Below, in pieces: positions 30,142 through 39,728 of a stretch of DNA of 64,000 bases. Position numbers and translations under genes: made by a program. The stretch covers positions 62,001-126,000 of the forward strand of contig NZ_JACHGQ010000002.1 in assembly GCF_014202395.1 (NCBI RefSeq), read 5' to 3'. Each line of letters begins with the position of its first letter. Position 1 is the stretch's first letter. Origin of the DNA: Histophilus somni (GTDB taxonomy: Bacteria; Pseudomonadota; Gammaproteobacteria; Enterobacterales; Pasteurellaceae). Under the pieces are notes generated by a model. That model did not search any database. It was not told the DNA's origin and saw only the letters and a list, made by a program, of their open reading frames with translations.

Positions 30142-31500
30142 ATGAGTAGAGATACTATTGTAGCTCAAGCAACGCCTATTGGACGTGGCGGAGTTGGGAT
30201 TTTACGTGTATCAGGACCTTTAGCTCAGCAGGTTGCTGAACAAGTACTCGGTAAAACCTTAACACCTAGGATGGCAAATTATCTTCCTTTTAAAGATTCT
30301 GATGGTAGTGTATTGGATCAAGGGATAGCACTTTATTTTAAAGCTCCCAATTCTTTTACCGGAGAAGATGTCCTTGAGTTACAAGGACATGGCGGACAAA
30401 TCGTCATGGATCTTTTATTAAAACGTATTTTGCAAATTGACGGTATTCGTTTGGCACGACCGGGGGAATTTTCTGAACAGGCGTTTCTTAATGATAAATT
30501 AGATTTAGCTCAAGCAGAAGCAATTGCTGATTTAATTGAGGCGAGTTCGGAGCAAGCAGCACGTTCTGCATTAAAATCATTGCAAGGTGAGTTTTCAAAT
30601 AAAATCAATGAATTAGTTGACTCAGTTATTTATTTACGCACTTATGTTGAAGCGGCAATTGATTTCCCTGACGAAGAAATTGACTTTCTTGCAGACGGTA
30701 AAATTGAAACGCATTTACGTGAAATAATAGCCAAGTTAGCTAAAGTAAAAAATGAGGCAAAACAAGGGGCTATTTTACGTGAAGGAATGAAAGTAGTCAT
30801 TGCCGGTCGCCCAAATGCCGGAAAATCCAGTTTATTAAACACACTAGCAGGGCGTGAGGCGGCAATTGTTACGGATATTGCTGGAACAACTCGAGATGTT
30901 TTGCGTGAGCATATTCATATTGACGGAATGCCTTTACATATTATTGATACGGCAGGGTTACGTGATGCAACCGATGAGGTCGAAAAAATTGGTATTCGTC
31001 GTGCTTGGGATGAAATTGAACAGGCTGATCGTATTTTGTTAATCTTGGATAGCACGGAAAATCAAGTTGAACTGGATTTAGTGCGGTCTGAATTTATGGC
31101 AAAATTACCGCCACATATTCCTTTAACCATAGTAAGAAACAAAGCTGATTTAAGTGGTGAAGCAGAAGTTTTAGATGAACAAAACGGTTTAACTGTTATT
31201 TCATTGTCGGCAAAAACACAAAAAGGTGTTGATTTGTTGCGTCAGCATTTAAAACAGTCCATGGGCTATCAAGTCTGCACTGAGGGGGGATTTTTAGCCC
31301 GTCGTCGTCATTTAGAGGCCTTAGAACAAGCCGACATTCATTTACAAGCCGGATTGATTCAGTTGACAGAATTTTATGCAGGTGAATTACTCGCTGAAGA
31401 ACTGCGTATAGTGCAACATCATCTAAGTGAAATTACAGGACAATTTACTTCCGATGATTTATTAGGCAATATTTTTAGCTCTTTCTGTATCGGCAAATAA
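30142..31500 (+). CDS. mnmE: tRNA modification GTPase MnmE (TrmE)
   Basis: With MnmG, MnmE makes the 5-carboxymethylaminomethyl modification of wobble uridine in several tRNAs. The 452-residue protein has an N-terminal tetrahydrofolate-binding domain, a helical domain and an inserted G domain (about 215-375) with [25 protein letters not shown] and NKAD. The C-terminal catalytic FCIGK is intact. An uptake signal lies just before the start. Confidence 0.97.
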   Translation: MSRDTIVAQATPIGRGGVGILRVSGPLAQQVAEQVLGKTLTPRMANYLPFKDSDGSVLDQGIALYFKAPNSFTGEDVLELQGHGGQIVMDLLLKRILQIDGIRLARPGEFSEQAFLNDKLDLAQAEAIADLIEASSEQAARSALKSLQGEFSNKINELVDSVIYLRTYVEAAIDFPDEEIDFLADGKIETHLREIIAKLAKVKNEAKQGAILREGMKVVIAGRPNAGKSSLLNTLAGREAAIVTDIAGTTRDVLREHIHIDGMPLHIIDTAGLRDATDEVEKIGIRRAWDEIEQADRILLILDSTENQVELDLVRSEFMAKLPPHIPLTIVRNKADLSGEAEVLDEQNGLTVISLSAKTQKGVDLLRQHLKQSMGYQVCTEGGFLARRRHLEALEQADIHLQAGLIQLTEFYAGELLAEELRIVQHHLSEITGQFTSDDLLGNIFSSFCIGK

Positions 31501-31530
31501 ACACAATATTTAGCTTTTCATATAAACGAA

Positions 31531-31565
31531 AAAACCTCTAGGCACAGCTAGAGGTTTTATTTTAA
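31531..31565. terminator. Terminator between convergent mnmE and dps
   Basis: AAACCTCTAG and CTAGAGGTTT form a 10-base stem around GCACAG, with A-rich flank before and TATTTT after, so it can serve both strands. Confidence 0.85.
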
Positions 31566-31599
31566 CTTTTAGATTTAAAATGATGTGATATTACACAAA

Positions 31600-32079
31600 T
31601 TAAGCATGACAACTTTCACAAGCCGCACTGAACATCCAAATTAATTTCTCATGCTCTTTAATATAATCACTCATTTGCGAAGCGGTACCTTCATCATTGG
31701 CATCTGATGCAATCGCAAGGATACTACGTTGTTGTTTTAACAATGTTTTAAACCCTTGTAGGGTACCGTTTAAACAGTCCTGTGCGTTAGTTACATTAAT
31801 ATGCTCTTGAATTTGCGATTGTGTCAAATATTCACTAAACGCATTACTTGGGGTATAACCTAAAGTTAAAATACGTTCTGCAATTTCATCTACTTTCACT
31901 ACTAAATCATCATAAATCTCTTCAAATTTTGCGTGTAATTCAAAGAAATTTACACCTTTAATATTCCAATGATAGCCACGTACATTCATGTAGAATATTT
32001 GATAACTTGCTAATAAATTATTTAATTCTGTTGCTAATTGTTTTGAACTATTGCGATCTAAACCGATAGTTGTTGTCAT
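31600..32079 (-). CDS. dps: Dps-family ferritin-like protein
   Basis: This 12-mer mini-ferritin oxidises and stores iron and protects DNA from peroxide. The 159-residue protein has the ferroxidase-site pattern of the Dps family: RGYHWNIKGVNFFELHAKFEEIYDDL (about 34-60, split over two helices) and DEIAERILTLG. It lacks the Lys-rich N-terminal DNA-binding tail of E. coli Dps, so tight DNA binding is doubtful. It is monocistronic, behind about 150 AT-rich bases. Confidence 0.93.
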   Translation of the reverse strand: MTTTIGLDRNSSKQLATELNNLLASYQIFYMNVRGYHWNIKGVNFFELHAKFEEIYDDLVVKVDEIAERILTLGYTPSNAFSEYLTQSQIQEHINVTNAQDCLNGTLQGFKTLLKQQRSILAIASDANDEGTASQMSDYIKEHEKLIWMFSAACESCHA

Positions 32080-32231
32080 AAGCTTTCTCCTATTTATGTT
32101 TATTGATGTCTTTACTGATTATATGATAAATAATAATTCCTTACTAACAAAATGGATATTATTGATAAAATTCATAGGAAATTTCTATCATTTTTTTATT
32201 TTTAATAGTTATTATGAATTTATGATAATTA

Positions 32232-32801
32232 TCAATTGCTTAGCCAATTTTGTATGATTTGCTTACCAAACGCCGAAATATAAGACTCGGGATGAAATTG
32301 TACGCCGTAAATGGGCAAGGTTTTATGTTGCATCGCCATGATTACTTCATCATCACAAATCGCAGTAATTTCAAGATCTTCCGGAAAGTTTTCAGGACTT
32401 ACAGCCCAAGAATGATAAAGTCCAATTTGAAATGTTAAGGGTAAGTTTCTAAATAGTCTCGAATTAGACCGCACTTTTAGCTGTTTAGCTTGTCCATGAC
32501 GTACATTCTGCAAATTATACAATTTTCCGCCGAAAAATTCACATAAAGTTTGATGTCCTAAGCAAACACCCAAAATAGATTTAGATTGATGATATTTTTC
32601 CAGTAAATCAAAAAGTTGGGGATATGCATGAGGAACATCAGGTCCCGGAGAAATTAACAGGTGAGAAAAATTTTCTATTTCCACCAAAGATAAATCCTCT
32701 ACATTCACAACTTTAAAAGGCGTACCTAAACGGCGAATGAGATCCACTAAGTTATAAGTAAAAGAGTCATGATTATTAATGACTAATAAATTTGTGTTCA
32801 T
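32232..32801 (-). CDS. pabA: Aminodeoxychorismate synthase, glutaminase component PabA
   Basis: PabA is a class I glutamine amidotransferase that supplies ammonia to PabB for 4-amino-4-deoxychorismate, a folate precursor. The 189-residue protein has NHDSFTYNLVDLI at the start, the nucleophile in GVCLGHQTL (Cys80) and the His-Glu pair in GVQFHPES. Assignment to PabA rather than anthranilate synthase TrpG rests on the divergent pabB next door. The two genes are 56 bases apart and share a promoter region. Confidence 0.9.
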   Translation of the reverse strand: MNTNLLVINNHDSFTYNLVDLIRRLGTPFKVVNVEDLSLVEIENFSHLLISPGPDVPHAYPQLFDLLEKYHQSKSILGVCLGHQTLCEFFGGKLYNLQNVRHGQAKQLKVRSNSRLFRNLPLTFQIGLYHSWAVSPENFPEDLEITAICDDEVIMAMQHKTLPIYGVQFHPESYISAFGKQIIQNWLSN

Positions 32802-32857
32802 GTTTCATCTTAAGCTAAAATCAGCAAATTACGTATATTACTAAATTTTTCATCACT

Positions 32858-33865
32858 ATGTCATTGAATAACTCAAGTCAATTTCGTGATTTTGCCCAAC
32901 AAGCGAATTATTTTGGGCAAAATAAATTACCTTTTTTCTTTTTGATTGATTTTGAACAGCAAAAACCAATTATTTTACCCATTGAACAAGCAGCAAAAGA
33001 AAATATCTTTTTTACTATTTTACAACCGCAAGGAATAAAAAGTAATGTAGATTGGCATTTTGAATTTTCCGCAAAAGATTGTCATTTTTCATTTAATCCT
33101 ATGAAATTTAAAGATTATCAGCAGGGATTTGAGCTGGTTAAGAGCGAGTTACAAAAAGGTAACTCTTATTTGTTAAATCTTACTTATCCGAGCAAAATTG
33201 AAACAAATTATAGTTTGATACAGTTATTTCAACAAACAAAAGCAAGTTATAAGTTATTGTTTAAAAATGAATTTATTTGTTTTTCGCCTGAGCCGTTTAT
33301 TCAAATTTATGAAAATAAAATTTACACCTATCCAATGAAGGGCACGATAAATGCAACGTTAGAAAATGCTGAGCAACAATTACTAAATTCACAAAAAGAG
33401 TTGCGTGAACACTATACCATTGTGGATTTAATGCGTAATGATTTAGCTATTGTAGCTAAAAATATTGAAGTTAAACGTTTTCGCTATGTTGAAAAAATTC
33501 ATACTGAACGAGGTGCAATTTTGCAAACAAGTTCCGAAATTTGTGGTGAGTTAGAGGAAAATTGGCGACATAATATTGGACATATTTTAGCCGCACTATT
33601 ACCGGCGGGTTCTATTAGCGGTGCACCAAAAGAAAAAACGGTGGAAATTATTCAACAAGCGGAGCAGCAAAAGAGAGGTTACTACACCGGTGTTTTTGGT
33701 ATTTTTGATGGAGAAACCTTACAAAGTGCGGTCGCTATTCGCTTTATTGAGAAACGGAGCGATGGCTATTATTTTCGTAGCGGAGGTGGCATTACAATTC
33801 AAAGTGATATAGAAGATGAATACAACGAGCTGTGTGCTAAAGTATATTTACCCCTCATAAAATAA
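32858..33865 (+). CDS. pabB: Aminodeoxychorismate synthase component I PabB
   Basis: PabB converts chorismate and ammonia to aminodeoxychorismate. At 335 residues it is shorter than E. coli PabB (about 450), with a reduced N-terminal domain. The catalytic chorismate-binding core is intact: KGNSYLLNLTYPS, YPMKGTI, VDLMRNDLA, LLPAGSISGAPK and RSGGGITI. The start region MSLNNSSQF has no clear ribosome binding site. An uptake signal falls in the gene at about 33725. Confidence 0.92.
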   Translation: MSLNNSSQFRDFAQQANYFGQNKLPFFFLIDFEQQKPIILPIEQAAKENIFFTILQPQGIKSNVDWHFEFSAKDCHFSFNPMKFKDYQQGFELVKSELQKGNSYLLNLTYPSKIETNYSLIQLFQQTKASYKLLFKNEFICFSPEPFIQIYENKIYTYPMKGTINATLENAEQQLLNSQKELREHYTIVDLMRNDLAIVAKNIEVKRFRYVEKIHTERGAILQTSSEICGELEENWRHNIGHILAALLPAGSISGAPKEKTVEIIQQAEQQKRGYYTGVFGIFDGETLQSAVAIRFIEKRSDGYYFRSGGGITIQSDIEDEYNELCAKVYLPLIK

Positions 33866-34013
33866 GCGAATTAAGGACTATTTAGAGCCTAAACAGCGGT
33901 TTATCCAATAGTGAGGAAAACTAAGTAGCTAGCTTTTATTTCTTTATCTCAAGATTTAAGTAGAGAAATAATTTTTGATGCAGATATGAATATTTGATAA
34001 TTATTAACAGAAA

Positions 34014-34595
34014 ATGTGGCAATTTCCTTTATTTGAAACGATCTTAATTGAACAAGGTCAAGCTAAAAATATTTCCTATCATCAGCAACGTTATGAAAAA
34101 AGCCTGCTGAAGTTTTATCCCAAAATGAAATTACAACCATTTGATTTAGCAAAAATTATTGCTAAACATACCACACTTTTCACCCACCGAGAAGGCTTAA
34201 TACGTTGCCGTATTGATTACAACCATCATGATTACGTTCTTCAATGCTTTCCTTATCAACAAAAAGTTTATCGAACTTTTAAACCTGTTTTCTGTGATCA
34301 TATTGATTACAGTTTGAAATTTTCAGATCGAACATTGTTAAACAACCTCTTAAAACAAAAAGAAGAATGTGATGAAATTATGATTATTCGTCAAGGCAAA
34401 GTAACGGATTGCTCTATTGGAAACTTGATTTTTCGCCAAAATAATCAATGGATAACTCCCGATAAACCGTTATTAGAAGGTACACAACGAGCAAAATTAC
34501 TTGAGCAAAAGAAAATTATTGCAAGAGAAATTTTTTTCGAGGATCTGGCACAATATGAAGAAATTCGCTTGATAAACGCCATGAATGGGCTTTAA
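34014..34595 (+). CDS. Class IV aminotransferase, probable aminodeoxychorismate lyase (PabC-like, short)
   Basis: The 193-residue protein is shorter than PabC (about 270) but keeps the fold-type IV pattern: LFETILIEQGQ at the start, RCRIDYN near 65, Lys102 in LKFSDRTLLNNLL as the probable PLP lysine, and EIMIIRQGKVTDCSIGNLIF. Its place behind pabB supports a role in making 4-aminobenzoate from aminodeoxychorismate. The missing segment is mostly at the C-terminal end. A gap of 148 bases without clear features separates it from pabB. Confidence 0.75.
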   Translation: MWQFPLFETILIEQGQAKNISYHQQRYEKSLLKFYPKMKLQPFDLAKIIAKHTTLFTHREGLIRCRIDYNHHDYVLQCFPYQQKVYRTFKPVFCDHIDYSLKFSDRTLLNNLLKQKEECDEIMIIRQGKVTDCSIGNLIFRQNNQWITPDKPLLEGTQRAKLLEQKKIIAREIFFEDLAQYEEIRLINAMNGL

Positions 34596-34655
34596 GTTTA
34601 TTTTTAAAAGCGTACAATGGTTAGCGTGAAAATATCGTTGAATTAAGGAGAAAAA

Positions 34656-35045
34656 ATGACAAAAATTATTCACACAAAAAAAGCACCGGCAGCAATTGGC
34701 CCCTATGTCCAAGCTGTGGATTTAGGTAATTTAGTTTTAACTTCCGGTCAGATTCCGGTTAACCCTGCAACAGGAGAAATTCCGGCGGATATTACGACAC
34801 AAGCTCGCCAATCTTTGGAAAATATTAAAGCAATTCTTGCACAGGCAGGATTGACCGTAGCAGATATTGTTAAAACAACTGTTTTTGTTAAAGACTTAAA
34901 TCAATTTGCAACCGTAAATGCAGAATATGAGCGTTTCTTTGTGGAAAATAATCACCCAACTTTCCCAGCACGTTCTTGTGTTGAAGTAGCTCGCTTACCA
35001 AAAGATGTCGGTATTGAAATTGAAGCTATCGCAGTACGTCAATAA
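34656..35045 (+). CDS. ridA: RidA family 2-iminobutanoate/2-iminopropanoate deaminase
   Basis: RidA hydrolyses reactive imines released by PLP enzymes such as threonine dehydratase and protects branched-chain amino acid synthesis. The 129-residue protein has the family end VEIEAIAVRQ, the Arg in PARSCVEVARLP and GPYVQAVDLGNLVLTSGQIPV near the start (quoted in part). A perfect GGAG site precedes the ATG. A terminator follows. Confidence 0.95.
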   Translation: MTKIIHTKKAPAAIGPYVQAVDLGNLVLTSGQIPVNPATGEIPADITTQARQSLENIKAILAQAGLTVADIVKTTVFVKDLNQFATVNAEYERFFVENNHPTFPARSCVEVARLPKDVGIEIEAIAVRQ

Positions 35046-35066
35046 TTTCTAATCTAACTAAGGAAG

Positions 35067-35102
35067 AACGAGTATCAGTTTTCCAGCAAATACTCGTTTT
35101 TT
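35067..35102 (+). terminator. Rho-independent terminator after ridA
   Basis: AACGAGTAT (35067-35075) pairs with ATACTCGTT (35090-35098), followed by TTTT. Confidence 0.8.
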
Positions 35103-35139
35103 CATTAAAAATTCTCTTTTTACTCCCCCCTTTTGTTAT

Positions 35140-35161
35140 TTTTGCGATCCTGATCGTAAAA
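35140..35161 (+). promoter_or_regulatory. CRP-S (Sxy-dependent CRP) site in front of comEA
   Basis: The 22-base near-palindrome has arms TTTTGCGATC and GATCGTAAAA separated by CT. It matches the competence-type CRP site described for Haemophilus influenzae almost perfectly, including the TGCGA core that replaces TGTGA. It lies 114 bases upstream of the comEA start codon. Confidence 0.85.
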
Positions 35162-35274
35162 GTGCAGTGATTTTCTCGTAAGTTTTTCGCCTCCATGCAA
35201 AATGTCTGTTGTTGAATCAATTCAACAGTTCAATTTTTTAAACTTTGGTTATCATTTACTGTAAGGAAGACAAA

Positions 35275-35610
35275 ATGAAAAAAATAACCTCATTTTTCAA
35301 ATCATTATTGATGTTAAGTGTTGCTTTGGGGGCTTTTAATGCATTTGCAGAAACACCAACTCAACCACCTAGTTCAGCCCAAGCAACACAACAAGTTGAA
35401 CCGGTCATTATTAGCGATAAATTGAACATCAATACTGCAACAGCGGAAGAAATTAAACACGCTTTAATAGGAATTGGAAGCAAAAAAGCCGAGGCAATTG
35501 TTCAATATCGTGAAAAATTTGGTAAATTTACCGCGGCTGAACAGTTACTTGAAGTCAAGGGGATTGGCAAAGCAACACTAGAAAAAAATAGAGATCGCAT
35601 CATTTTCTAG
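35275..35610 (+). CDS. comEA: ComEA-type helix-hairpin-helix DNA-binding competence protein
   Basis: ComEA binds incoming DNA in the periplasm and pulls it across the outer membrane during transformation. The 111-residue protein has a signal peptide (MKKITSFFKSLLMLSVALGA, cleaved near AFA-ET). A Pro/Gln/Thr-rich linker follows, then two helix-hairpin-helix motifs (LNINTATAEEIKHAL.GIG.KKAEAI and LLEVKGIGKATLEK). The start at ATG 35275 is chosen because it has an AAGGA site and begins the signal peptide. A CRP-S site upstream marks it as a competence gene. Confidence 0.92.
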   Translation: MKKITSFFKSLLMLSVALGAFNAFAETPTQPPSSAQATQQVEPVIISDKLNINTATAEEIKHALIGIGSKKAEAIVQYREKFGKFTAAEQLLEVKGIGKATLEKNRDRIIF

Positions 35611-35644
35611 ACACATGCCAAATAACTTTTGACAATATAAATCA

Positions 35645-35684
35645 ATATCCCCTCAATTTTTAACAATGTTGAGGGGATATTTCT
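35645..35684 (+). terminator. Rho-independent terminator after comEA
   Basis: ATATCCCCTCAA and TTGAGGGGATAT form a 12-base perfect stem with a 12-base loop, followed by TTCTG. Confidence 0.75.
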
Positions 35685-35799
35685 GTAGGAAGCAAAAATA
35701 TTTTATCATTCAGGGGACTTATCTTAAAACAGCATCTTAAAAAATACCTGCGAAGTGCTTAAAATAGCAAACTGGTTATTCATTGAAAAAGGAACGGTA

Positions 35800-36396
35800 A
35801 TGAAACAAAAAATTGTACTAGCAACAGCTAATCCTGGGAAAGTAAAAGAAATGGCAGATGTATTATCTGAATTTGGTTTTGATGTTGTTGCACAAAAAGA
35901 TTTAGGTATTGACAGTCCGGAAGAAACGGGTTTGACTTTTGTAGAAAATGCACTTCTAAAAGCACGTTATGCAGCAAAAATGTCAGGCTTACCTGCGATT
36001 GCTGATGACAGTGGATTGGTTGTTCCTGTACTAAACGGTGCACCAGGATTATATTCCGCTCGCTATGCCGGAGTTGAGGGCAAAGATGCGGAGCAGAAAA
36101 ATAGAGAGAAGTTATTAGCGGAACTGGCTAATGTGCCCGTTAATGAGCGTCATGCCAAATTTGTGAGTTGTATTGTCATGCTGCAACATGACACGGATCC
36201 ATCGCCAATTATTGCTGAAGGTGAATGTCATGGAATAATTGCTTTTTCTGAAAGCGGTTCAAATGGCTTTGCTTATGACAGCTTATTTTTCTATCCTGAA
36301 ACAGGTTGTACTTTTGCTGAACTGGAAACATCGGAGAAAAAGAAAATTTCACATCGAGCCAAAGCTCTCGCAGTATTAAAAGAGCGGTTGAAATAA
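35800..36396 (+). CDS. rdgB: XTP/dITP pyrophosphatase RdgB
   Basis: RdgB hydrolyses non-canonical purine nucleotides such as dITP and XTP. From ATG 35800 ([18 protein letters not shown], preceded by GGAAC) the protein has 198 residues. The motifs [34 protein letters not shown] and the C-terminal SHRAKAL are all present. An upstream in-frame start would add 15 atypical residues. The stop overlaps the start of hemW (TAATGA), a common pairing. Confidence 0.96.
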   Translation: MKQKIVLATANPGKVKEMADVLSEFGFDVVAQKDLGIDSPEETGLTFVENALLKARYAAKMSGLPAIADDSGLVVPVLNGAPGLYSARYAGVEGKDAEQKNREKLLAELANVPVNERHAKFVSCIVMLQHDTDPSPIIAEGECHGIIAFSESGSNGFAYDSLFFYPETGCTFAELETSEKKKISHRAKALAVLKERLK

Positions 36397-37574
36397 TGAC
36401 ACAATTCTCCCTTGTTAAACTATTTCCCATTCAGCTACCTCCATTAAGTTTATATATACATATCCCTTGGTGTGTACAAAAATGCCCTTATTGTGATTTC
36501 AACTCCCATGCACAAAAGGGGCCTATTCCGGAAACTGAATATGTTACCCATTTGCTTAGTGACTTAAAGCAAGATTTGGTACGTTATCATGCCTCAATAG
36601 CCGACCGAAAATTGCATTCTATTTTCATTGGAGGCGGAACTCCTAGCCTATTTTCTGTACAAAGTATTGATTATTTATTGAATCAAATTAAACAACTTAT
36701 TCCTTTTGAGGATAATATTGAAATTACGCTTGAGTCAAATCCTGTAACAGCTGAAAGCGATCGGTTTGTCGGATATGCACAAGCCGGAGTGAATCGAATT
36801 TCTATAGGGATTCAAAGTTTTAATAATGAAAAATTACAGAGACTGGGGCGTGCCCATAATGCAGTTGAAGCAAAAAGTGCGGTGCGTTTTGCTCAACATT
36901 CCGGATTAAACAGTTTTAACTTGGATTTAATGCACGGATTACCCAATCAATCTTTGGTGCAAGCACTGGACGATTTACAGCAAGCTATTGCTTTAAGACC
37001 GCCTCATTTATCTTGGTATCAACTCACAATTGAGCCTAATACAATGTTTGCATATCGTCCGCCGAAATTACCCGATGAAGATGAACTTTGGGATATTTTT
37101 GAGCAGGGTCATCAATTGTTATCCAAAGCAGGTTACCAACAATATGAAACCTCTGCTTATGCAAAAGTTGATTTTCAATGTCAACACAATTTGAATTATT
37201 GGAGATTTGGTGATTATTTAGCTATTGGGTGTGGAGCACATGGTAAATTGAGTTTTGCTGATGGACAAATTTTACGTTTTTCTAAAACGAAACACCCTAA
37301 AGGCTATATGCGTGGTGAATATCTATATGAGGAAAAAAATATCCCTTTTTCAGAACGTCCATTTGAGTTTTTTATGAATCGCTTTCGTTTATTGGAACCT
37401 ATGGAAAAACAACAATTTGAACTGTTAACCGGATTAGCACAAAGTGCGGTACAAAAACAAATTGATTGGGCGTTAGAGAAGAACTATTTATCAGAAACGA
37501 ACCGCACTTGGCAAATCACTGAACAAGGAAAACTTTTCCTTAATGAATTATTAACGGAGTTTTTGCCTGATTAG
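36396..37574 (+). CDS. hemW: Haem chaperone HemW (HemN-like radical SAM protein)
   Basis: HemW is a radical SAM protein that binds haem and probably delivers it to respiratory enzymes. It resembles coproporphyrinogen dehydrogenase HemN but lacks its activity. The 392-residue protein has the cluster motif CVQKCPYCDF (CX3CX2C) near residue 26, GGGTPS, LESNP and NRISIGIQSF. The C-terminal domain is of HemW length. It is coupled to rdgB. Function is by family; older annotations would call it oxygen-independent coproporphyrinogen III oxidase. Confidence 0.92.
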   Translation: MTQFSLVKLFPIQLPPLSLYIHIPWCVQKCPYCDFNSHAQKGPIPETEYVTHLLSDLKQDLVRYHASIADRKLHSIFIGGGTPSLFSVQSIDYLLNQIKQLIPFEDNIEITLESNPVTAESDRFVGYAQAGVNRISIGIQSFNNEKLQRLGRAHNAVEAKSAVRFAQHSGLNSFNLDLMHGLPNQSLVQALDDLQQAIALRPPHLSWYQLTIEPNTMFAYRPPKLPDEDELWDIFEQGHQLLSKAGYQQYETSAYAKVDFQCQHNLNYWRFGDYLAIGCGAHGKLSFADGQILRFSKTKHPKGYMRGEYLYEEKNIPFSERPFEFFMNRFRLLEPMEKQQFELLTGLAQSAVQKQIDWALEKNYLSETNRTWQITEQGKLFLNELLTEFLPD

Positions 37575-37669
37575 CTTGTGTATTTAAGTGAATAGTTTTA
37601 AAGTAGTGAACTTATAAAAACATTTGCTTTGTACGACATAAACATAAAATCATAGAAAAAGGATAAAAA

Positions 37670-38329
37670 ATGGATCAGTTAAGCATGAAAAAAATGGCTG
37701 CTCAAGCTGCACTGCAATATGTTAAACCTGATAGCATTATTGGCGTAGGAAGCGGTTCAACTGTCAATTGTTTTATTGAAGTATTAGGTACAATAAAAGA
37801 AACAATCAAAGGTGCTGTCGCAGCTTCAAAAGCGTCAGAAGAATTATTACTCCGACAAGGTATCGAGGTATTCAGTGCAAATGATGTATCCGGTTTAGAT
37901 ATTTATGTCGATGGTGCAGATGAAATTAATCCGCAAAAAATGATGATTAAAGGTGGCGGAGCAGCATTGACACGTGAAAAAATTGTAGCCGCATTGGCAA
38001 AAAAATTCATATGTATAGTAGACAGTTCTAAACAAGTGGATGTATTAGGCTCAACGTTCGCTTTGCCGATAGAGGTGATTCCAATGGCTCGCTCTCAAGT
38101 TGCACGCAAATTAGTGGCGTTGGGCGGTTCACCTGAATATCGTGAAAATGTGCTTACAGATAATGGTAATGTTATTTTAGATGTATATAACTTTAAAATT
38201 ATGAATCCGATAGAAATGGAAAAAGAATTGAATAATGTGGCCGGCGTGGTAACAAATGGGATTTTTGCTTTACGTTCTGCAGATATTGTTATTGTAGGTA
38301 CGCCGGAGGGTACAAAAATTATTGAATAA
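37670..38329 (+). CDS. rpiA: Ribose-5-phosphate isomerase A
   Basis: RpiA interconverts ribose 5-phosphate and ribulose 5-phosphate in the pentose phosphate pathway. The 219-residue protein has [13 protein letters not shown] near residue 25, [15 protein letters not shown] with the catalytic Asp residues near 80, and [12 protein letters not shown] with the catalytic Glu. It has a GGA site before the ATG. It precedes serA by 25 bases, the arrangement seen across enterobacteria and Pasteurellaceae. Confidence 0.97.
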   Translation: MDQLSMKKMAAQAALQYVKPDSIIGVGSGSTVNCFIEVLGTIKETIKGAVAASKASEELLLRQGIEVFSANDVSGLDIYVDGADEINPQKMMIKGGGAALTREKIVAALAKKFICIVDSSKQVDVLGSTFALPIEVIPMARSQVARKLVALGGSPEYRENVLTDNGNVILDVYNFKIMNPIEMEKELNNVAGVVTNGIFALRSADIVIVGTPEGTKIIE

Positions 38330-38354
38330 TTATTTAAATATACGGAGAGGCAAT

Positions 38355-39587
38355 ATGACAACAAAAGTATCACTAGATAAATCAAAAATTAAGTTTTTGC
38401 TTTTGGAGGGAATACACCAAAATGCATTAGAGGTGTTAAAAGCAGCAGGATATACCAATATCGAATATCATCGGAAGGCTTTAGAACCTGAAGAATTAAA
38501 AATTGCTATCAAAGATGCACATTTTATCGGTATCCGTTCTCGAACGTCTTTAACGGAGGATATATTAGCAGAAGCAACAAAATTAATTGCAATTGGTTGT
38601 TTTTGTATCGGCACAAATCAAGTGGATTTAGAGGCGGCAAAAGCACGTGGTATTCCTGTTTTCAATGCACCGTTTGCCAATACCAGATCTGTGGCTGAAT
38701 TGGTGCTTGGTGAGATCTTATTATTAATGCGTAATATCCCGCAAGCCAATGCCGATGTGCATCGAGGTTTATGGAATAAATCCATGGTGGGATCTTATGA
38801 GGTTCGTGGAAAACGCTTGGGTATTATTGGTTATGGTCATATTGGATCTCAACTAAGTATTATTGCAGAAGCGTTAGGCATGAATGTGTATTTCTATGAT
38901 ATAGAAACAAAATTACCTTTAGGTAATGCACAACAAATGAATAGCTTAGAAGAACTTTTGAGTACCTGTGATGTGGTTTCATTACATTTGCCGGAAAATT
39001 CCTCAACAAAAAATTTAATGAATGCAGAACGCATTGCACAATTAAAGGCGAACTGTATTTTTATCAATGCTGCCCGTGGCACAGTGGTTGATATTGACGC
39101 TTTAACTCAGGCGTTAGAAAGCAAAAAAATTCGTGGTGCCGCAATTGATGTATTCCCGAAAGAACCTGCCTCGATTGAAGAGGAGTTTATCTCGCCATTG
39201 CGTGCTTTTGATAATGTTATCCTAACACCACACATTGGTGGCTCAACTGTTGAAGCACAAGAAAATATTGGAATTGAAGTCGCAAATAAATTTGTCAAAT
39301 ATTCCGATAATGGTTCAACACTATCGGCAGTAAATTTCCCAGAAGTATCTCTACCGGAACATAGTAATGCAAAACGCTTATTACATATTCACCATAACCG
39401 TCCGGGGATTTTAAATAAAATCAATCAAATATTTGTGGAGCAAAATATCAATATTGCAGCTGAATATTTACAAACCGAGGCAAAAATTGGTTATGTGGTA
39501 ATCGATGTTGAAACAGAAGATACCGCTCAATTATTGGCTAAACTTAAGCAAATTGAAGGCACTATTCGTGCGAGGGTATTATTTTAA
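38355..39587 (+). CDS. serA: D-3-phosphoglycerate dehydrogenase SerA
   Basis: SerA oxidises 3-phosphoglycerate, the committed step of serine synthesis. From ATG 38355 (MTTKVSLDKSKIKFLLLEG, with a GGAGAGG site) the protein has 410 residues. It shows the Rossmann motif GYGHIGSQ, the catalytic Arg and His in the D-hydroxyacid dehydrogenase pattern (ARGTVVD, PHIGGST) and a C-terminal ACT domain (about 335-410) for serine feedback. The open frame begins farther upstream, but there it overlaps the rpiA end. Confidence 0.96.
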   Translation: MTTKVSLDKSKIKFLLLEGIHQNALEVLKAAGYTNIEYHRKALEPEELKIAIKDAHFIGIRSRTSLTEDILAEATKLIAIGCFCIGTNQVDLEAAKARGIPVFNAPFANTRSVAELVLGEILLLMRNIPQANADVHRGLWNKSMVGSYEVRGKRLGIIGYGHIGSQLSIIAEALGMNVYFYDIETKLPLGNAQQMNSLEELLSTCDVVSLHLPENSSTKNLMNAERIAQLKANCIFINAARGTVVDIDALTQALESKKIRGAAIDVFPKEPASIEEEFISPLRAFDNVILTPHIGGSTVEAQENIGIEVANKFVKYSDNGSTLSAVNFPEVSLPEHSNAKRLLHIHHNRPGILNKINQIFVEQNINIAAEYLQTEAKIGYVVIDVETEDTAQLLAKLKQIEGTIRARVLF

Positions 39588-39602
39588 TTTGATGCTAACA
39601 AC

Positions 39603-39628
39603 AAGGGGGCTGACATCAGCCCTTTTTG
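39603..39628 (+). terminator. Rho-independent terminator after serA
   Basis: GGGCTGA (39607-39613) and TCAGCCC (39616-39622) pair, preceded by AAGG and followed by TTTTTG. It separates serA from the 3' end of the polyene cluster. Confidence 0.8.
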
Positions 39629-39728
39629 AGTTTTAGTGCTTATGCAATCCTGTTTTGCCATAAAAATGATATATCTATCGCAATTAATCAGCCATAAGAT
39701 AGGATGTGAAAATATATTCACCATTACT

